DNA of 64,000 bases from Pseudomonadota bacterium (GCA_021805275.1 JAJZFQ010000233.1:59462-123461); one strand, 5' to 3'. Positions 1-8,735 are shown, numbered from the stretch's first letter. The notes: a model not told the origin generated them from the letters alone. A program made the numbers and translations.

Positions 1-269
1 GGGGGGCGCGGCGCCGAATCCCGTCGCTCGTGAGGCGGGCGTACGACGCCCCGTGAGCGGTGTTCCAAGAAGGCCACTGCGGACCTGCCGCATTGATTCG
101 TGCCACAACGCGGGAGAATTCATTGCGTTGACAGCACGTCTGGCAATCAGCGCGTTTGCGCCGGGTCAGTCAACCGCCGAGCGAGTCAGCCGCTATGGGC
201 TCGCAAAGGCTGCCACGGGTAATCGACCCGGGCGGCGGGGCAAACATACGGCCAGGGGAGGATCAGATC

Positions 270-2240
270 ATGAAACATCACGTGTGGCGGGCGGTGCTCT
301 GCGCGGTGCTCGTCGCGGGACTCAGCGCCTGCGGTGGCGGCTCTTCGGGGTTGGGCGTTAATTCAACCTCCAATTCCACTACGACGCCACAGACGACACA
401 GCTGGCGATGATCGTGAGTGACTCCTCCGTCGAGGATTGGGCGACCATCGGCGTCAAGATCTTGAGCATTTCGTTGATTCCGCAGGGCGGCGGCGCCCCG
501 GTGACCGTCTACACGACACCATCGGTGGCGCCGATGATCAACCTCGAGCAGCTCGATCAGCTGGGCGAGATCCTCGGCAATGCGACGTTGCCGGCCGGAA
601 CGTACACCGCGGCCACGGTGACCCTCGCTGCCAATCCGGGCGATGTGCTGCTGATCGCTTCCTCCGAGCCGCAATCCGGCTTTGCCGGCACACCCGCGGA
701 GACTGTCCCGTCCGCGGACATCCAGGTGGTGGGCGCCCAGGGCACAAGCGGGAATCTCACGGTGCCGGTCGGCGTGACTTTCGCGACGCCCCTCGTGGTC
801 AGTGCATCCACCTCGAACGCTCTGGACCTGGAGTTTGACCTGGCGAATCCGACGTTCATCGTGGCGCATGTTCCACCGGGGGTGAGCGCGACGCAGTGGG
901 CAGTTAATTTCAGCGGTCCGTTGCGCCGTCGGCCCGTCCACCACATGTCGCACCTGGTGCTGCGCGAGATGTACGGTGATGTCACCGCAGTCGCCTTCGA
1001 CGGCAGTTCGATGACGATCACCAAGGAGCTGCCGGCCCTGCCGGTCGTCAGTCCCGAGACGCCGGTATCGACGAGCACTTCGCTGCAGATTCTTCCCGAC
1101 GCGACCAACGGGACGATCTTCTACGACGTCGACGCCGGAACCCGTACGACCGTCACGAGCTTCTCCTCCCTGGCCTCCAGTCTGGTCGGACGATTCGTGC
1201 GCCTCACCGCACGCTACCAGGACAACGGCACTCTGGTGGCCGTAAGGGTCTGGGCAAGTTCGGACTTCAATGAGTTGTGGCGCAGTCCGGAAGGCCATGT
1301 GTTGCATGTCGATGCGGCGAGCGACACGATCGTTGTGGAGACGGCCACAGGCATTGCAGTGCCGGTCACGATCGGCTCCGGAACCGAGTTCTACTTCAGA
1401 GAACCGGCCGACCCGGCGGCTGACGCAACGCCGATCGGGACGGGGCCGTCGTTCCTCGCGAGCGGCAATCTCGTCCGCGGCTTCAAGGTCGAGGTCAGCC
1501 TCGTCGATCCGCTGGCGAGCGCGCTGGTGGCGCAGTCGGTGGAAATCCAGACCGCCGATTACTCGGGCCGGATTTCCGCAGTACTGCCCGACGGCACGGG
1601 CCTTACCTATACCCACACCTTCCCGGTGCCGTCCGACGACTACAGCGTGAATCTCGACTACATCGCAAGTTCCAGTGCAAACGGCACGGATTCCGCCGGC
1701 AACGGAATCGAGGGATTCAAGTGGTGGGACTTCGCGTATCCGACGCAGCTGTACGACGGCGCGAATGCGATTGCCCAGTTCGCGAGCGCCGTCGGCTCAG
1801 GACCACAGGGCGGCTTCACCTTCGCCGGACTGAATCTGTATGCCTGGGGAGTGTCTGCGGCGGTTTGGGGTGATCCGGCCGATCCGAGCGGCTGGTCTGC
1901 GCCGTGGAGCATCCTGATGCCGACCCCGCTGCCGCGCGCGGCGGTGGATACCGGGCTCGCCAATGACTCCTTCACCGTGACTCCCGCCGGCGCGACGGCA
2001 CCGGGAACCGTGCAGATCAGCACCACCTCGGGATCGGCGACGCTGGTTTACCAGATCGACGAGTCAAGCGGCACGGTCACAGAGAGTCCCGTCGATGTCA
2101 CTACGAGCGCCGGTCTGAGCACGCTGGCGAACGCGCTTACGGCCGGAACGATGGTGAAGGTCTACGGCACGCCGCAATCGGATGGGACGTTCAAGGCGTA
2201 CGTGCTGCTGTACTTCACGAACACGGAGCCAGCGAATTGA
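270..2240 (+). CDS. DUF4382-type secreted lipoprotein
   Basis: This is a 656-residue exported protein of unknown function, probably anchored to a membrane by lipid. The start at 270 is chosen over an earlier in-frame start at 156 because AGGGGAGG lies 8 bases upstream and the protein then begins with a clean signal peptide ending in a lipobox (LSAC, Cys at about residue 21) followed by a Gly/Ser/Thr-rich linker. Residues about 40-200 resemble the DUF4382 fold (conserved pattern around 'IGVKILSISLIP' and 'LPAGTYTAATVTL'). The rest is beta-rich, with short repeats of the 'GxVTAVxxDGSSMTIT' type like those in DUF5666 proteins. It stands alone, facing the OsmC gene. The family assignment is by recognition; no enzymatic motif was found. 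Confidence 0.8.
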   Translation: MKHHVWRAVLCAVLVAGLSACGGGSSGLGVNSTSNSTTTPQTTQLAMIVSDSSVEDWATIGVKILSISLIPQGGGAPVTVYTTPSVAPMINLEQLDQLGEILGNATLPAGTYTAATVTLAANPGDVLLIASSEPQSGFAGTPAETVPSADIQVVGAQGTSGNLTVPVGVTFATPLVVSASTSNALDLEFDLANPTFIVAHVPPGVSATQWAVNFSGPLRRRPVHHMSHLVLREMYGDVTAVAFDGSSMTITKELPALPVVSPETPVSTSTSLQILPDATNGTIFYDVDAGTRTTVTSFSSLASSLVGRFVRLTARYQDNGTLVAVRVWASSDFNELWRSPEGHVLHVDAASDTIVVETATGIAVPVTIGSGTEFYFREPADPAADATPIGTGPSFLASGNLVRGFKVEVSLVDPLASALVAQSVEIQTADYSGRISAVLPDGTGLTYTHTFPVPSDDYSVNLDYIASSSANGTDSAGNGIEGFKWWDFAYPTQLYDGANAIAQFASAVGSGPQGGFTFAGLNLYAWGVSAAVWGDPADPSGWSAPWSILMPTPLPRAAVDTGLANDSFTVTPAGATAPGTVQISTTSGSATLVYQIDESSGTVTESPVDVTTSAGLSTLANALTAGTMVKVYGTPQSDGTFKAYVLLYFTNTEPAN

Positions 2241-2320
2241 CTGCAGTGAGGCGGAGGCTCCGGCGCATCGGCAGGGGTATCGATGTATCGGGCCACAATA
2301 GGCTCGTCGCCGGCGTGGCG

Positions 2321-2752
2321 CTATGCCCCGAGATCGACCGTCCAGGTGAGCGGCGCATCGGTCGCCAGGGAGGAACGGACGCTGCAGTACTTGGTGACCG
2401 AGAGTTCGACGGCCCGCGCAGCCCGCTCCACCGTGGTGCCCGGTGCCGTGATGCGAAAGTGCAGGACCGCCGAGGCGAGACGGCGCGGTGTCGAATCCAC
2501 CCGGCGTGCCTCGACGCGCACGCCAAGCGCCTGAACGGGCGTGCGCTGTTTGGCCAGAATGGAGACGACGTCCACGGCAGCACACGAGGCGATCGCCGCA
2601 AGCAGCATGTCGAAGGGCCCCGGCGCGCTCTGCGCATCGCCGTCGAGGCGCACTTTGGGTCCGTGCGGTCGGCCTGCCTCGAAGATCTGTCCCTCGATCC
2701 ACTGCACGTCGATCGGAGTGTGCGCAAAGGTTTCAGCGGATGGCGGCTCCAT
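2321..2752 (-). CDS. OsmC/Ohr-family peroxide-related protein
   Basis: A 143-residue cytosolic protein of the OsmC fold. The two cysteines that form the peroxidatic pair in this family are present: Cys57 in 'LLAAIASCAAVD' and Cys123 in 'TKYCSVRSSL'. The 'GPFDMLLAAIASC' segment is the classic OsmC signature ('P.ELLLAALGSC' type), and the length is typical. Family members reduce organic hydroperoxides, but many OsmC-like paralogues have no proven substrate, so it is not called Ohr. The start ATG at 2752 precedes the first conserved beta strand. Convergent with the DUF4382 lipoprotein gene. Confidence 0.88.
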   Translation of the reverse strand: MEPPSAETFAHTPIDVQWIEGQIFEAGRPHGPKVRLDGDAQSAPGPFDMLLAAIASCAAVDVVSILAKQRTPVQALGVRVEARRVDSTPRRLASAVLHFRITAPGTTVERAARAVELSVTKYCSVRSSLATDAPLTWTVDLGA

Positions 2753-2883
2753 GAATCACTCCAACTCGCGATGGGGCTGTTCGGTACATGCCAGGCCCGA
2801 TGCGCACGACCGGTGGCGAAGGCGGGCAATCACCCACCGATGCGGATCGCGGCTCCGGGTGCTCATCCCGATCATAACAGGAT

Positions 2884-2918
2884 AGTCCCTGCCGGCCTGT
2901 CGGCGGCCGGCAGGGACT
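2884..2918 (-). terminator. Strong hairpin terminator after the DUF4097 gene
   Basis: A perfect 14-bp stem (AGTCCCTGCCGGCC paired with its exact complement) closes a 7-base loop. It lies 11 bases past the stop of the DUF4097 gene, so it most likely ends that transcript. No T-run follows on the minus strand, so it could also be a bidirectional stabiliser. Confidence 0.7.
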
Positions 2919-2929
2919 CGCGGTGTGGC

Positions 2930-3835
2930 TCAGTTCTCCGCCGCGACGCGGATATCACCGCCGGAGGAATGCAGCAGGATCGGAGCGCCACCGCCGCCGA
3001 GGGTGCCGCGCAAGCGGCTGGCGGAGGAAACCTCCGTCGAGCTCGCTGGAAGCGCGCAGCTGACGCGGCCGCCGCTTGCCGCGGCGTCGATCGTCGCGTG
3101 CGTGTCGCGCGGCAGCAGCACGACAATGTCGCCTCCGGCGCTGCTGAGGCGCATGCCGAGGTTGGACAGCATCTGGGCCCGGATGCTCCCGCCTTCGGAA
3201 TGGGCCTGTATCTTGCCCTGCACGGCGCTGAGGAAAATGTTGCCGCCGCTGCTGACCAGATCGAGACTGCCCGTCGCGTCGTTCACCCGGATGTTCCCGC
3301 CCGAGGCCTGCAGGTGCGCGGGTCCCTTCAGTCCGCTCACCTCGACGGTGCCGCCGGCGGAACTCACGGTCAGCGCCCCGGTGATGTTGCGCACCCGCGC
3401 GCTGCCCCCGGCGGTCGTCACGGATGCCGCGGCATTCAGGTCCCCGAGGGTGGCGTTGCCGCCGGCGGTGCGCACCATGACCGGGTAGTCATTCGGCACC
3501 TCGACCGTCAGCAACACGCTGTGTGAGTCCGAGTCGAACCAACGGAACCACCCGTGGTCCTCGTGAACAGTGATCGCGATGCCGGTAGTGGTGTGTCGCG
3601 TGCTGATATGCACGTGCTCCAGGAAGGACTTCGAACCGTGCAGCTGCGCGTGGACCCGCACTTCGGGGATGTTCTGCCCGGTGAGCGTGACCGAGCCGAC
3701 GTCGGTCTGCAGCCTCAGGTGTCCCCCGGGCGGCGCGCTGAGCTGGCGGTCGTAGGTTCCCTGTGCCCCGCACGCCGCGCAGGAGAGGAGGGTGGCGGTG
3801 AGCATCAGTAGCAATCGGGCGGTAGGTCTGGCCAT
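2930..3835 (-). CDS. DUF4097-type repeat protein, exported
   Basis: A 301-residue protein whose N-terminus (about residues 1-22, ending LLSCAAC) is a signal peptide with a possible lipobox. The mature part is a run of short beta-strand repeats such as 'VRTAGGNATLGDL', 'TAGGSARVRNI', 'SAGGTVEVSGL' and 'SSGGNIFLSAV', about 18-20 residues apart. This is the pattern of DUF4097 proteins, predicted to fold as a right-handed beta solenoid and often seen near ECF sigma or envelope-stress genes. No catalytic site is visible. A strong hairpin sits just past the stop. Molecular role unknown. Confidence 0.8.
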   Translation of the reverse strand: MARPTARLLLMLTATLLSCAACGAQGTYDRQLSAPPGGHLRLQTDVGSVTLTGQNIPEVRVHAQLHGSKSFLEHVHISTRHTTTGIAITVHEDHGWFRWFDSDSHSVLLTVEVPNDYPVMVRTAGGNATLGDLNAAASVTTAGGSARVRNITGALTVSSAGGTVEVSGLKGPAHLQASGGNIRVNDATGSLDLVSSGGNIFLSAVQGKIQAHSEGGSIRAQMLSNLGMRLSSAGGDIVVLLPRDTHATIDAAASGGRVSCALPASSTEVSSASRLRGTLGGGGAPILLHSSGGDIRVAAEN

Positions 3836-4038
3836 GGCGGACTCCTGGGCTTCTCGGGCAAGGCGCAGGAAGGCCTCGCATCGCAGGCCGACCCCGCCGC
3901 TCGCGCCGCCGTTTCTGCGGACGGCATCGGCGCATGTCTCCCTAGAACACGGCGGGTCTGCGAAGGTTGCAGGCGAAGGCCCAGAGGTGTCGCGCCAAGC
4001 GGTCCGCTCGGTCGGCCGCCCGGATCGCCCCGTGGTGC

Positions 4039-4938
4039 TCAGTCATCCAGCGCCGGTCCGCTGCCCATCGCCTTCTCACGCGCCGCATCGCGCAGGTGCA
4101 GGCCGAGAAAGTCCGCCGCGGCGCGCTGCTGGCCGCTCAATAGCAGCTGGATCAGCGTCTTGTGCTCGCGGCAGCGTCGGGCGGCGGCCTGCCGGTCGAC
4201 GGCCTTGCGGTATTCCATCAGGCGGCGTAGCCGGTTGATGCGCTGCAGTGCGTCCAGGATGAACAGGTTGCCGGAACAGGCGGCGAGCGTCTCGTGCAGG
4301 CGCGTGTTGGCGTCGAACAGGTCCGCGGGCGACACATGGGCCACCGCGCCGTCGATCAAAGCCTGCTGCTCGCTCAGGCACCGGCGCAGCGCCACCCCGT
4401 CGAGCCGGAAGCCGGGCTCGAGCAGGGCCGCCGGCTCGATCAGGATGCGCAGTCGATACGCCTGATCATAGGTCTCACCGCCGGTCAGGATGGGCCGGAA
4501 CTGCCAGCCGTGTCCCGGCCGCCGCTCAATCCATCCCTCGTTGGCGATGCGCCGCAGGATCGCCCCGAGGCGGGTCTTGGTCAGTCCGTAGCGCCGCCGC
4601 AGCTCGCTCTCGGAGATACTCTCGGGCAGACGGCCCGAGAGCCGATCCTCCCCGATCGCGAGGTATGCCGCTTCCTCCGGCGATTGCGCTAACGGACGTG
4701 GTGCGCTGCCCGGTCGGCGGCGCACGAGAAATCCCCCGCCCGCCCGGGGTGCCACCGCGCCGCGGCGGGCCAGGAGCCGCAGCGCCTCGCGTACCGGGGA
4801 GCGCGACACCCTGAAGCGCCCCGCCAGCGTCCGCTCGACGAGCGGCGTGCCGGGCGCGAGCGGCTCGAGTGCAATGAACCGCTCGATTTGGCGCGCGAGC
4901 TGCGCGCCCAGTCCGCGCGTGCTGTGACGGCTCGGCAT
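4039..4938 (-). CDS. GntR/FCD regulator with two winged helices
   Basis: A 299-residue DNA-binding regulator. Residues about 10-75 form the usual GntR winged helix ('VERTLAGRFRVSRSPVREAL', then a Gly-rich wing). Residues about 95-150 hold a second helix-turn-helix-like block ('ESELRRRYGLTKTRLGAIL', then 'EGWIERRPGHGWQF'). Residues about 165-290 match the FCD ligand-binding domain, with the 'FDANTRLHETL...SGN' segment and later His residues that bind metal in this family. Most FCD regulators have only one winged helix, so the doubled DNA-binding part is unusual. It is the last gene of the cupin-dehydrogenase-ABM operon and probably regulates it; the ligand is likely a carboxylate (inference from family). 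Confidence 0.88.
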   Translation of the reverse strand: MPSRHSTRGLGAQLARQIERFIALEPLAPGTPLVERTLAGRFRVSRSPVREALRLLARRGAVAPRAGGGFLVRRRPGSAPRPLAQSPEEAAYLAIGEDRLSGRLPESISESELRRRYGLTKTRLGAILRRIANEGWIERRPGHGWQFRPILTGGETYDQAYRLRILIEPAALLEPGFRLDGVALRRCLSEQQALIDGAVAHVSPADLFDANTRLHETLAACSGNLFILDALQRINRLRRLMEYRKAVDRQAAARRCREHKTLIQLLLSGQQRAAADFLGLHLRDAAREKAMGSGPALDD

Positions 4939-4950
4939 CCGCGGGCGGCC

Positions 4951-5250
4951 TCAGCCGGTGGCCACCGCCTCGAAGTGCTCCACGTGCGGCGGCTGCAGGA
5001 AGAACGGTCCGATGATCGCACGCCACTCAGCGAATGCGGGTGACTGGCGGAATCCCACCGTGTGCGCCTCGAGGGAGTCCCATTGGACGATGAGTACGAG
5101 CCGCCCCGGGGACTCTTGGCAGGCGAGCAGTTGGTGATGACGGTAGCCGGTGGAGCGGGACAGGATCGTGCGCACACCGCGGGAGATCGCTTCGACAAAA
5201 GCGTCGCGCGACTCGGGGGCGACTTTGAAATCGGCAATTTCTGTGATCAT
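4951..5250 (-). CDS. Antibiotic biosynthesis monooxygenase (ABM) domain protein
   Basis: A 99-residue single-domain protein of the dimeric alpha-beta barrel ABM fold. Recognisable pieces are the N-terminal strand 'ITEIADFKVAPESRDAFVEAI', the central 'LLACQESPGRLVLIVQWDSLEAH' and the C-terminal 'PHVEHFEAV'. Relatives are small oxygenases, isomerases or heme-degrading enzymes, and many have unknown substrates. Its stop is 12 bases before the GntR start, so the two are co-transcribed. With a cupin and a dehydrogenase upstream, it probably belongs to a small catabolic pathway; the substrate cannot be read from sequence. Confidence 0.82.
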   Translation of the reverse strand: MITEIADFKVAPESRDAFVEAISRGVRTILSRSTGYRHHQLLACQESPGRLVLIVQWDSLEAHTVGFRQSPAFAEWRAIIGPFFLQPPHVEHFEAVATG

Positions 5251-5348
5251 TCAATCACCTGGATTCTATTTTTCGTGTAGAAATGGAACAGTGGCCCGCA
5301 GGCGATCCGCGCCGTTGGTGCGGTGTGGCGAGATGCTCGGCCGCATCG

Positions 5349-6422
5349 CTATGCGCCGCGCAGGGCGGTGGCCACGGCGGTACCGAATGCCCGGGTGCCG
5401 GTGTGCCCGCCGAGGTCGGCGGTGCGCGTGGCTGGATCGGTGAGGACGGACTCCACGGCCGGCTGCATGGCCGCTGCTGCGGCGGCGAAGGCCACGTGAC
5501 CGCGACGCTCCCCGATCCACTCGAGCAGCATGGCCACCGAGAGAATCATGGAGGTCGGGTTCGCCTTGTCCTGATTCTGGATGTCCGGGGCCGACCCGTG
5601 CTGAGCCTGCGCGCAGCAGAGCGCGTCGCCGGCCATCACCGAGCCGGCGAGGCCGAGGCTGCCGGACAGCTCGCTCGCGAGGTCCGAGAGAATGTCGCCG
5701 TAGAGGTTCTCGGCCAGCACGACGTCGAAGCGCTCCGGATTTCGCACCAGGTGTGCGGTGGCCGCATCGATGAGCAGATCGTCGAACTCGACCTGCGGGA
5801 ACTCCCGCTGCACCCGCCGGGCGCACTCGAGGAACAGCCCATCGGTCATGTGGAAGCTGTTGACCTTGTGGATCGCCGTCACCTTTCGACGCCGTCTCAA
5901 CGCCAGCTCGAAGGCGCGGCGGGCGATCCGCTCACTGCAGTGACGGGTGATCTTGCGCACCGAGAGGGCCATGTCCGGGCTCGGCATCATCTCGCCCCAG
6001 CCACGGCTCATGTTGCGGTCCGGATAGAACCCCTCGGTGGCCTCGCGCATGATGACCAGATCCATGCGCTTGCCCGGCTTCAGATTAGAGGGCAGATCGG
6101 GGTGGGTGCGCGCCGGACGCACGTTGGCGTACAGGTCCAGCTCAACGCGAAACGCCGCCGAGATGTTGCGCCCGCCCTGCTCCGGCGCCGGGTAGTCTGC
6201 GTGCGACTGCGTACCGAGGATGATGCCGTCGCACTCGCGGGCTCGCTCCAGCACTGCCGGGCGCAGCGTGGTGCCATGCTTGTGCAGGCTGACGAAGCCG
6301 ACCTCCTCGTACTCGAGCTCGATCGCGAGCCCGAATCGGCGATCCGCCGCTTCCAGGACCTCGAGCGCGGCGGAGATGATCTCCGGACCGATGCCATCGC
6401 CGGGCAGCACGAGGAACCGCAT
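5349..6422 (-). CDS. Isocitrate/isopropylmalate dehydrogenase-family enzyme
   Basis: A 357-residue NAD(P)-dependent beta-hydroxyacid oxidative decarboxylase. It opens with 'FLVLPGDGIGPEI' and carries the family's substrate-binding Arg segment ('YANVRPART'), the Lys/Tyr region ('AIHKVNSFHMTDGLF'), the metal-binding Asp block ('NLYGDILSDLASELSGSLG') and a coenzyme loop. It is probably not LeuB: the context is a cupin, an ABM protein and a GntR regulator rather than leucine genes, so a tartrate, D-malate or homoisocitrate-like substrate is possible. ATG 6422 is chosen because AAGGAG lies 6 bases upstream. A GTG at 6443 in frame overlaps the cupin stop (GTGA) and is a plausible alternative start. 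Confidence 0.87.
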   Translation of the reverse strand: MRFLVLPGDGIGPEIISAALEVLEAADRRFGLAIELEYEEVGFVSLHKHGTTLRPAVLERARECDGIILGTQSHADYPAPEQGGRNISAAFRVELDLYANVRPARTHPDLPSNLKPGKRMDLVIMREATEGFYPDRNMSRGWGEMMPSPDMALSVRKITRHCSERIARRAFELALRRRRKVTAIHKVNSFHMTDGLFLECARRVQREFPQVEFDDLLIDAATAHLVRNPERFDVVLAENLYGDILSDLASELSGSLGLAGSVMAGDALCCAQAQHGSAPDIQNQDKANPTSMILSVAMLLEWIGERRGHVAFAAAAAAMQPAVESVLTDPATRTADLGGHTGTRAFGTAVATALRGA

Positions 6423-6439
6423 GGCGCGCTCCTTGCGGC

Positions 6440-6862
6440 TCACGCCGGACCGCCATGTTCACCCGCCACTGGGGCGGTCACGCCGGTGGCGGTGATGGTG
6501 CGCGTGGCCTGCGGGTCGGCGTAGATCCACAGGATCATCATCGGCTCGGTGCGCGAGAGATTGCGGAAGCGGTGCGATACGCCGGCGGGAATGTAAGTGG
6601 CGTCCTGCGGTTTCAGTTCGTATTGCAGCCCGTCGATCTCCAGAACCGCGCGGCCTTCGATCAAAACGACGCTCTCCTCGCAGTTGTGGCTGTGGAACGG
6701 GATCTCGGCCCCGCCACCGATGGTGGTGTAGCCGCTGATGAAGCTGCCGCTACCGAGTGCGCGCGTCACGAGCGGGACGGTGCTGGCGTTGCCGCCGCGC
6801 TCGAAGCGCGGCAGCGTCTCGGGCTTCAGCAGCGCTGCCTGGGAGGGGGTGCGAATGATCAT
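6440..6862 (-). CDS. Cupin-fold protein
   Basis: A 140-residue small beta-barrel protein with both cupin motifs: motif 1 'IPFHSHNCEESVVLIEGRAVLEIDG' (HxH...E, metal ligands) and motif 2 'DATYIPAGVSHRFRN' (His). This is the size of single-domain metal-binding cupins, which act as isomerases, dioxygenases or sugar-binding proteins. The start at 6862 gives a GGAG 6 bases upstream. The stop overlaps the alternative GTG start of the dehydrogenase, so it heads a four-gene operon that ends with the GntR gene. Substrate unknown. Confidence 0.84.
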   Translation of the reverse strand: MIIRTPSQAALLKPETLPRFERGGNASTVPLVTRALGSGSFISGYTTIGGGAEIPFHSHNCEESVVLIEGRAVLEIDGLQYELKPQDATYIPAGVSHRFRNLSRTEPMMILWIYADPQATRTITATGVTAPVAGEHGGPA

Positions 6863-6967
6863 GACGACTCCGCGGGGGGATGGCCGGTGACGACGGGTCT
6901 GCCCGGGTGCGACTTTCGATGCGGCGAAGAGCCGGGACGCCCACCGGGGCGGCTCGGACCGCACCGA

Positions 6968-6993
6968 TGGTATTTCAAGCCATTAATATACCA
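6968..6993. promoter_or_regulatory. GntR-type operator candidate upstream of the cupin operon
   Basis: A 26-base imperfect palindrome in the gap between the cupin operon and the ECF sigma gene. The outer arms are TGGTAT and ATACCA, and the inner positions pair as TnAA....TTnA. TGGTAT/ATACCA arms resemble sites of many FCD-type GntR regulators. It lies about 106-131 bases upstream of the cupin start and is AT-rich against a GC-rich background. Inference: autoregulatory operator for the GntR protein at 4039-4938. Confidence 0.5.
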
Positions 6994-7106
6994 AGCGCGT
7001 GCCGCGGCGGTAAACCGCAGCGCGGCGCCGGCCAGCCGGTCCCGGCTGGGCACTGATTTTTCCCTCGCTGCACCCTCGAGGGGCCCGGCGCTCGTATTGA
7101 TGTGAT

Positions 7107-7736
7107 ATGGATGGCGAACCGATGGGTCTGTCTGCGACAAGTCCGGTCGATGTGCTCGGTTCCCCGGCCGCCCGGCAGGACCATGAGGCGCTCGCGACGC
7201 TCGAGCAGCGACTGGCGCGAGCGCAGGCCGGGGAGATGGCGGCGTTCCGCGAGCTGTTGCGCGCCCACCAGAATGCGATCTACAGCCTCGCGCTGCGGCT
7301 GCTCGGGGTGCGCGAAGACGCCGAGGAACTCGCCCAGGACGTATTCGTGGCTCTGCACCGGCATCTGGCGACGATCAGCTCGCCGGCGCACCTGCGATTC
7401 TGGTTGCGCCGCGCGGTGTGCCACCGCGCCATCGACCGGCTGCGACGTCGCCGCGCGCTGCCGGATCTGCCTCTGGAGGCGGCCGCTGACCTGTGCTCAG
7501 CGGACCCGCACGGCGATCCGCTCTTGCGGCGCGCGCTGCTGCGCCTCGTAGGGCAGATCGCGCCGCTGCCGCGGGCGGTGCTGCTGTTGCGCTATCAGGA
7601 AGACCTCGATCCGGGGGAAATTGCCCAGGTGCTTGACGTGCCGGTCAATACCGTGAAGAGCCACTTGAAGCGATCGCTGGCAAAGCTGCGCGAGCGCTGG
7701 GATGCCGGACCGCTCGGCCCCGAGGAGCGGTCATGA
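7107..7736 (+). CDS. ECF-family RNA polymerase sigma factor
   Basis: A 209-residue sigma-70 family protein with only regions 2 and 4. Region 2 is at about 40-105 ('FRELLRAHQNAIYSLALRLLG', 'AEELAQDVFVALHRHL', 'HRAIDRLRRRR'). Region 4 is at about 135-195 ('LPRAVLLLRYQEDLDPGEIAQVL', 'PVNTVKSHLKRSLAKLRE'). The N-terminal 30 residues are extra and poorly conserved, so a later start is possible; no good ribosome site precedes 7107. It overlaps the next gene by ATGA, the usual layout for a sigma factor and its membrane anti-sigma partner. Confidence 0.9.
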   Translation: MDGEPMGLSATSPVDVLGSPAARQDHEALATLEQRLARAQAGEMAAFRELLRAHQNAIYSLALRLLGVREDAEELAQDVFVALHRHLATISSPAHLRFWLRRAVCHRAIDRLRRRRALPDLPLEAAADLCSADPHGDPLLRRALLRLVGQIAPLPRAVLLLRYQEDLDPGEIAQVLDVPVNTVKSHLKRSLAKLRERWDAGPLGPEERS

Positions 7737-8101
7737 GTGAAGAGTTGGAGCGGGCGCTGCGCCAGGCCCTGCGCGCCGAAGACCCGGGCCGGGCTTTCAC
7801 CGCGCGCGTGATGGCCCGCGTGGCGGATCAGCCGGCCGCATCTGCGTTGCCGGGATGGCGGGTCCGGACCTTCTCGGCGGTGCGGCCCGGTGCGCCGCGA
7901 GCGGCTGCGCCTTGGCTCGCCGCGAGTGCGGCCGCCGGTGCGCTGGCGGTGCTCGGGTTGGCGCACTGGCGCAGCGAGGCGCTGGCGCGTGAGCGTGGGC
8001 TGCAGGCGAGGGCGGAGCTGCTGCAGGCCCTGAGCATCACCGCCGAGACCGTGGGCACCGCGCGCCGGCTGGTGCTGCGCAATGAGCGGCCGGATTCCTG
8101 A
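7733..8101 (+). CDS. Putative membrane anti-sigma factor
   Basis: A 122-residue protein that starts inside the sigma gene's stop (ATGA overlap), so the two are made together. Residues 1-50 are charged and cytosolic; a single hydrophobic segment at about 60-77 ('AAAPWLAASAAAGALAVLGLAHW') would cross the inner membrane; a short helical tail follows. This matches small anti-sigma-like partners of ECF factors, although no zinc (HxxxCxxC) motif is present. The function is inferred from position and topology only. Confidence 0.6.
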   Translation: MSEELERALRQALRAEDPGRAFTARVMARVADQPAASALPGWRVRTFSAVRPGAPRAAAPWLAASAAAGALAVLGLAHWRSEALARERGLQARAELLQALSITAETVGTARRLVLRNERPDS

Positions 8102-8147
8102 GGCCCGCAAACGGCGGGTGTCGGTCCCGAACATTCTGGAGATCGTT

Positions 8148-8735
8148 ATGAGACGTGTATCCCTGGTGCTGATCAGCGCGCTGTGCGCAATTCCGGTGGC
8201 GCTCGCCGCCCCGCCGGCCATGCCGGGTAGACTGGCCCTGCCCGCCTTCGCCGCGCTTGCCAAGAAGGCAACTCAGGTGGTCGATCTGTCGCTCGATCCC
8301 TCCGAGCTGCAGACCGCCGCCTCATTCCTCAACAGTGGTCACGACGCGGATGCGCACGGGGTGAACAGTGTGGTCAGCGGCATGCGTGGCCTGTACGTGC
8401 GCAGCTACCACTTCGCGCACGCCGGGGAGTACTCCAGGGCCGACGTGAGGATGGTGCTGGCCGAGCTCGCGGCGCCCGGTTGGAGGCCGATCCTCTCGGT
8501 GCGCCAGCGCAAGGCCGGAGGGGACGCCACCGATGTGAATATCTCCGTGCTGCGCGTGGGTGGGCAGACCGAGGGCATGGCGATCGTCGCGGCGAAGCCG
8601 CGCGAACTGACCATCGTCAACATCGTCGGCTCGATCGATCTGAGCAAGCTCGCACAGATTCAGGGCCAGTTCGGCGTGCCGCCGGTCGGTGTCCCGCCGC
8701 AGAACGCCGCTGCGCCGCCGAGCGCTGCCCCGTAG
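8148..8735 (+). CDS. DUF4252-type exported protein
   Basis: A 195-residue protein with a signal peptide (residues 1-20, ending 'VALAAPPAMPG'). The body matches DUF4252: 'KATQVVDLSLDPSELQTAASFL', 'GLYVRSYHFAHAGEYSRADV', and a 'DVNISVLRVGGQTEGMAIVAAKPRELTIVNIVG' block. DUF4252 proteins usually sit next to ECF sigma/anti-sigma pairs, as here. The start at 8148 is preferred over 8082 because it opens a signal peptide and has GGAG upstream. The Pro/Ala-rich tail looks disordered. Periplasmic or outer-membrane role unknown. Confidence 0.82.
   Translation: MRRVSLVLISALCAIPVALAAPPAMPGRLALPAFAALAKKATQVVDLSLDPSELQTAASFLNSGHDADAHGVNSVVSGMRGLYVRSYHFAHAGEYSRADVRMVLAELAAPGWRPILSVRQRKAGGDATDVNISVLRVGGQTEGMAIVAAKPRELTIVNIVGSIDLSKLAQIQGQFGVPPVGVPPQNAAAPPSAAP

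Noticed and set aside
363..1616. 417-codon minus-strand open frame antisense to the DUF4382 gene
   Set aside because: Arg/His/Gly-rich composition typical of the antisense of a GC-rich gene; no signal, domain or ribosome site, while the plus strand has a clear lipoprotein.
5283..6524. 413-codon plus-strand frame antisense to the dehydrogenase gene
   Set aside because: The opposite strand encodes an unmistakable isopropylmalate-dehydrogenase-family enzyme; this frame has no recognisable domain.
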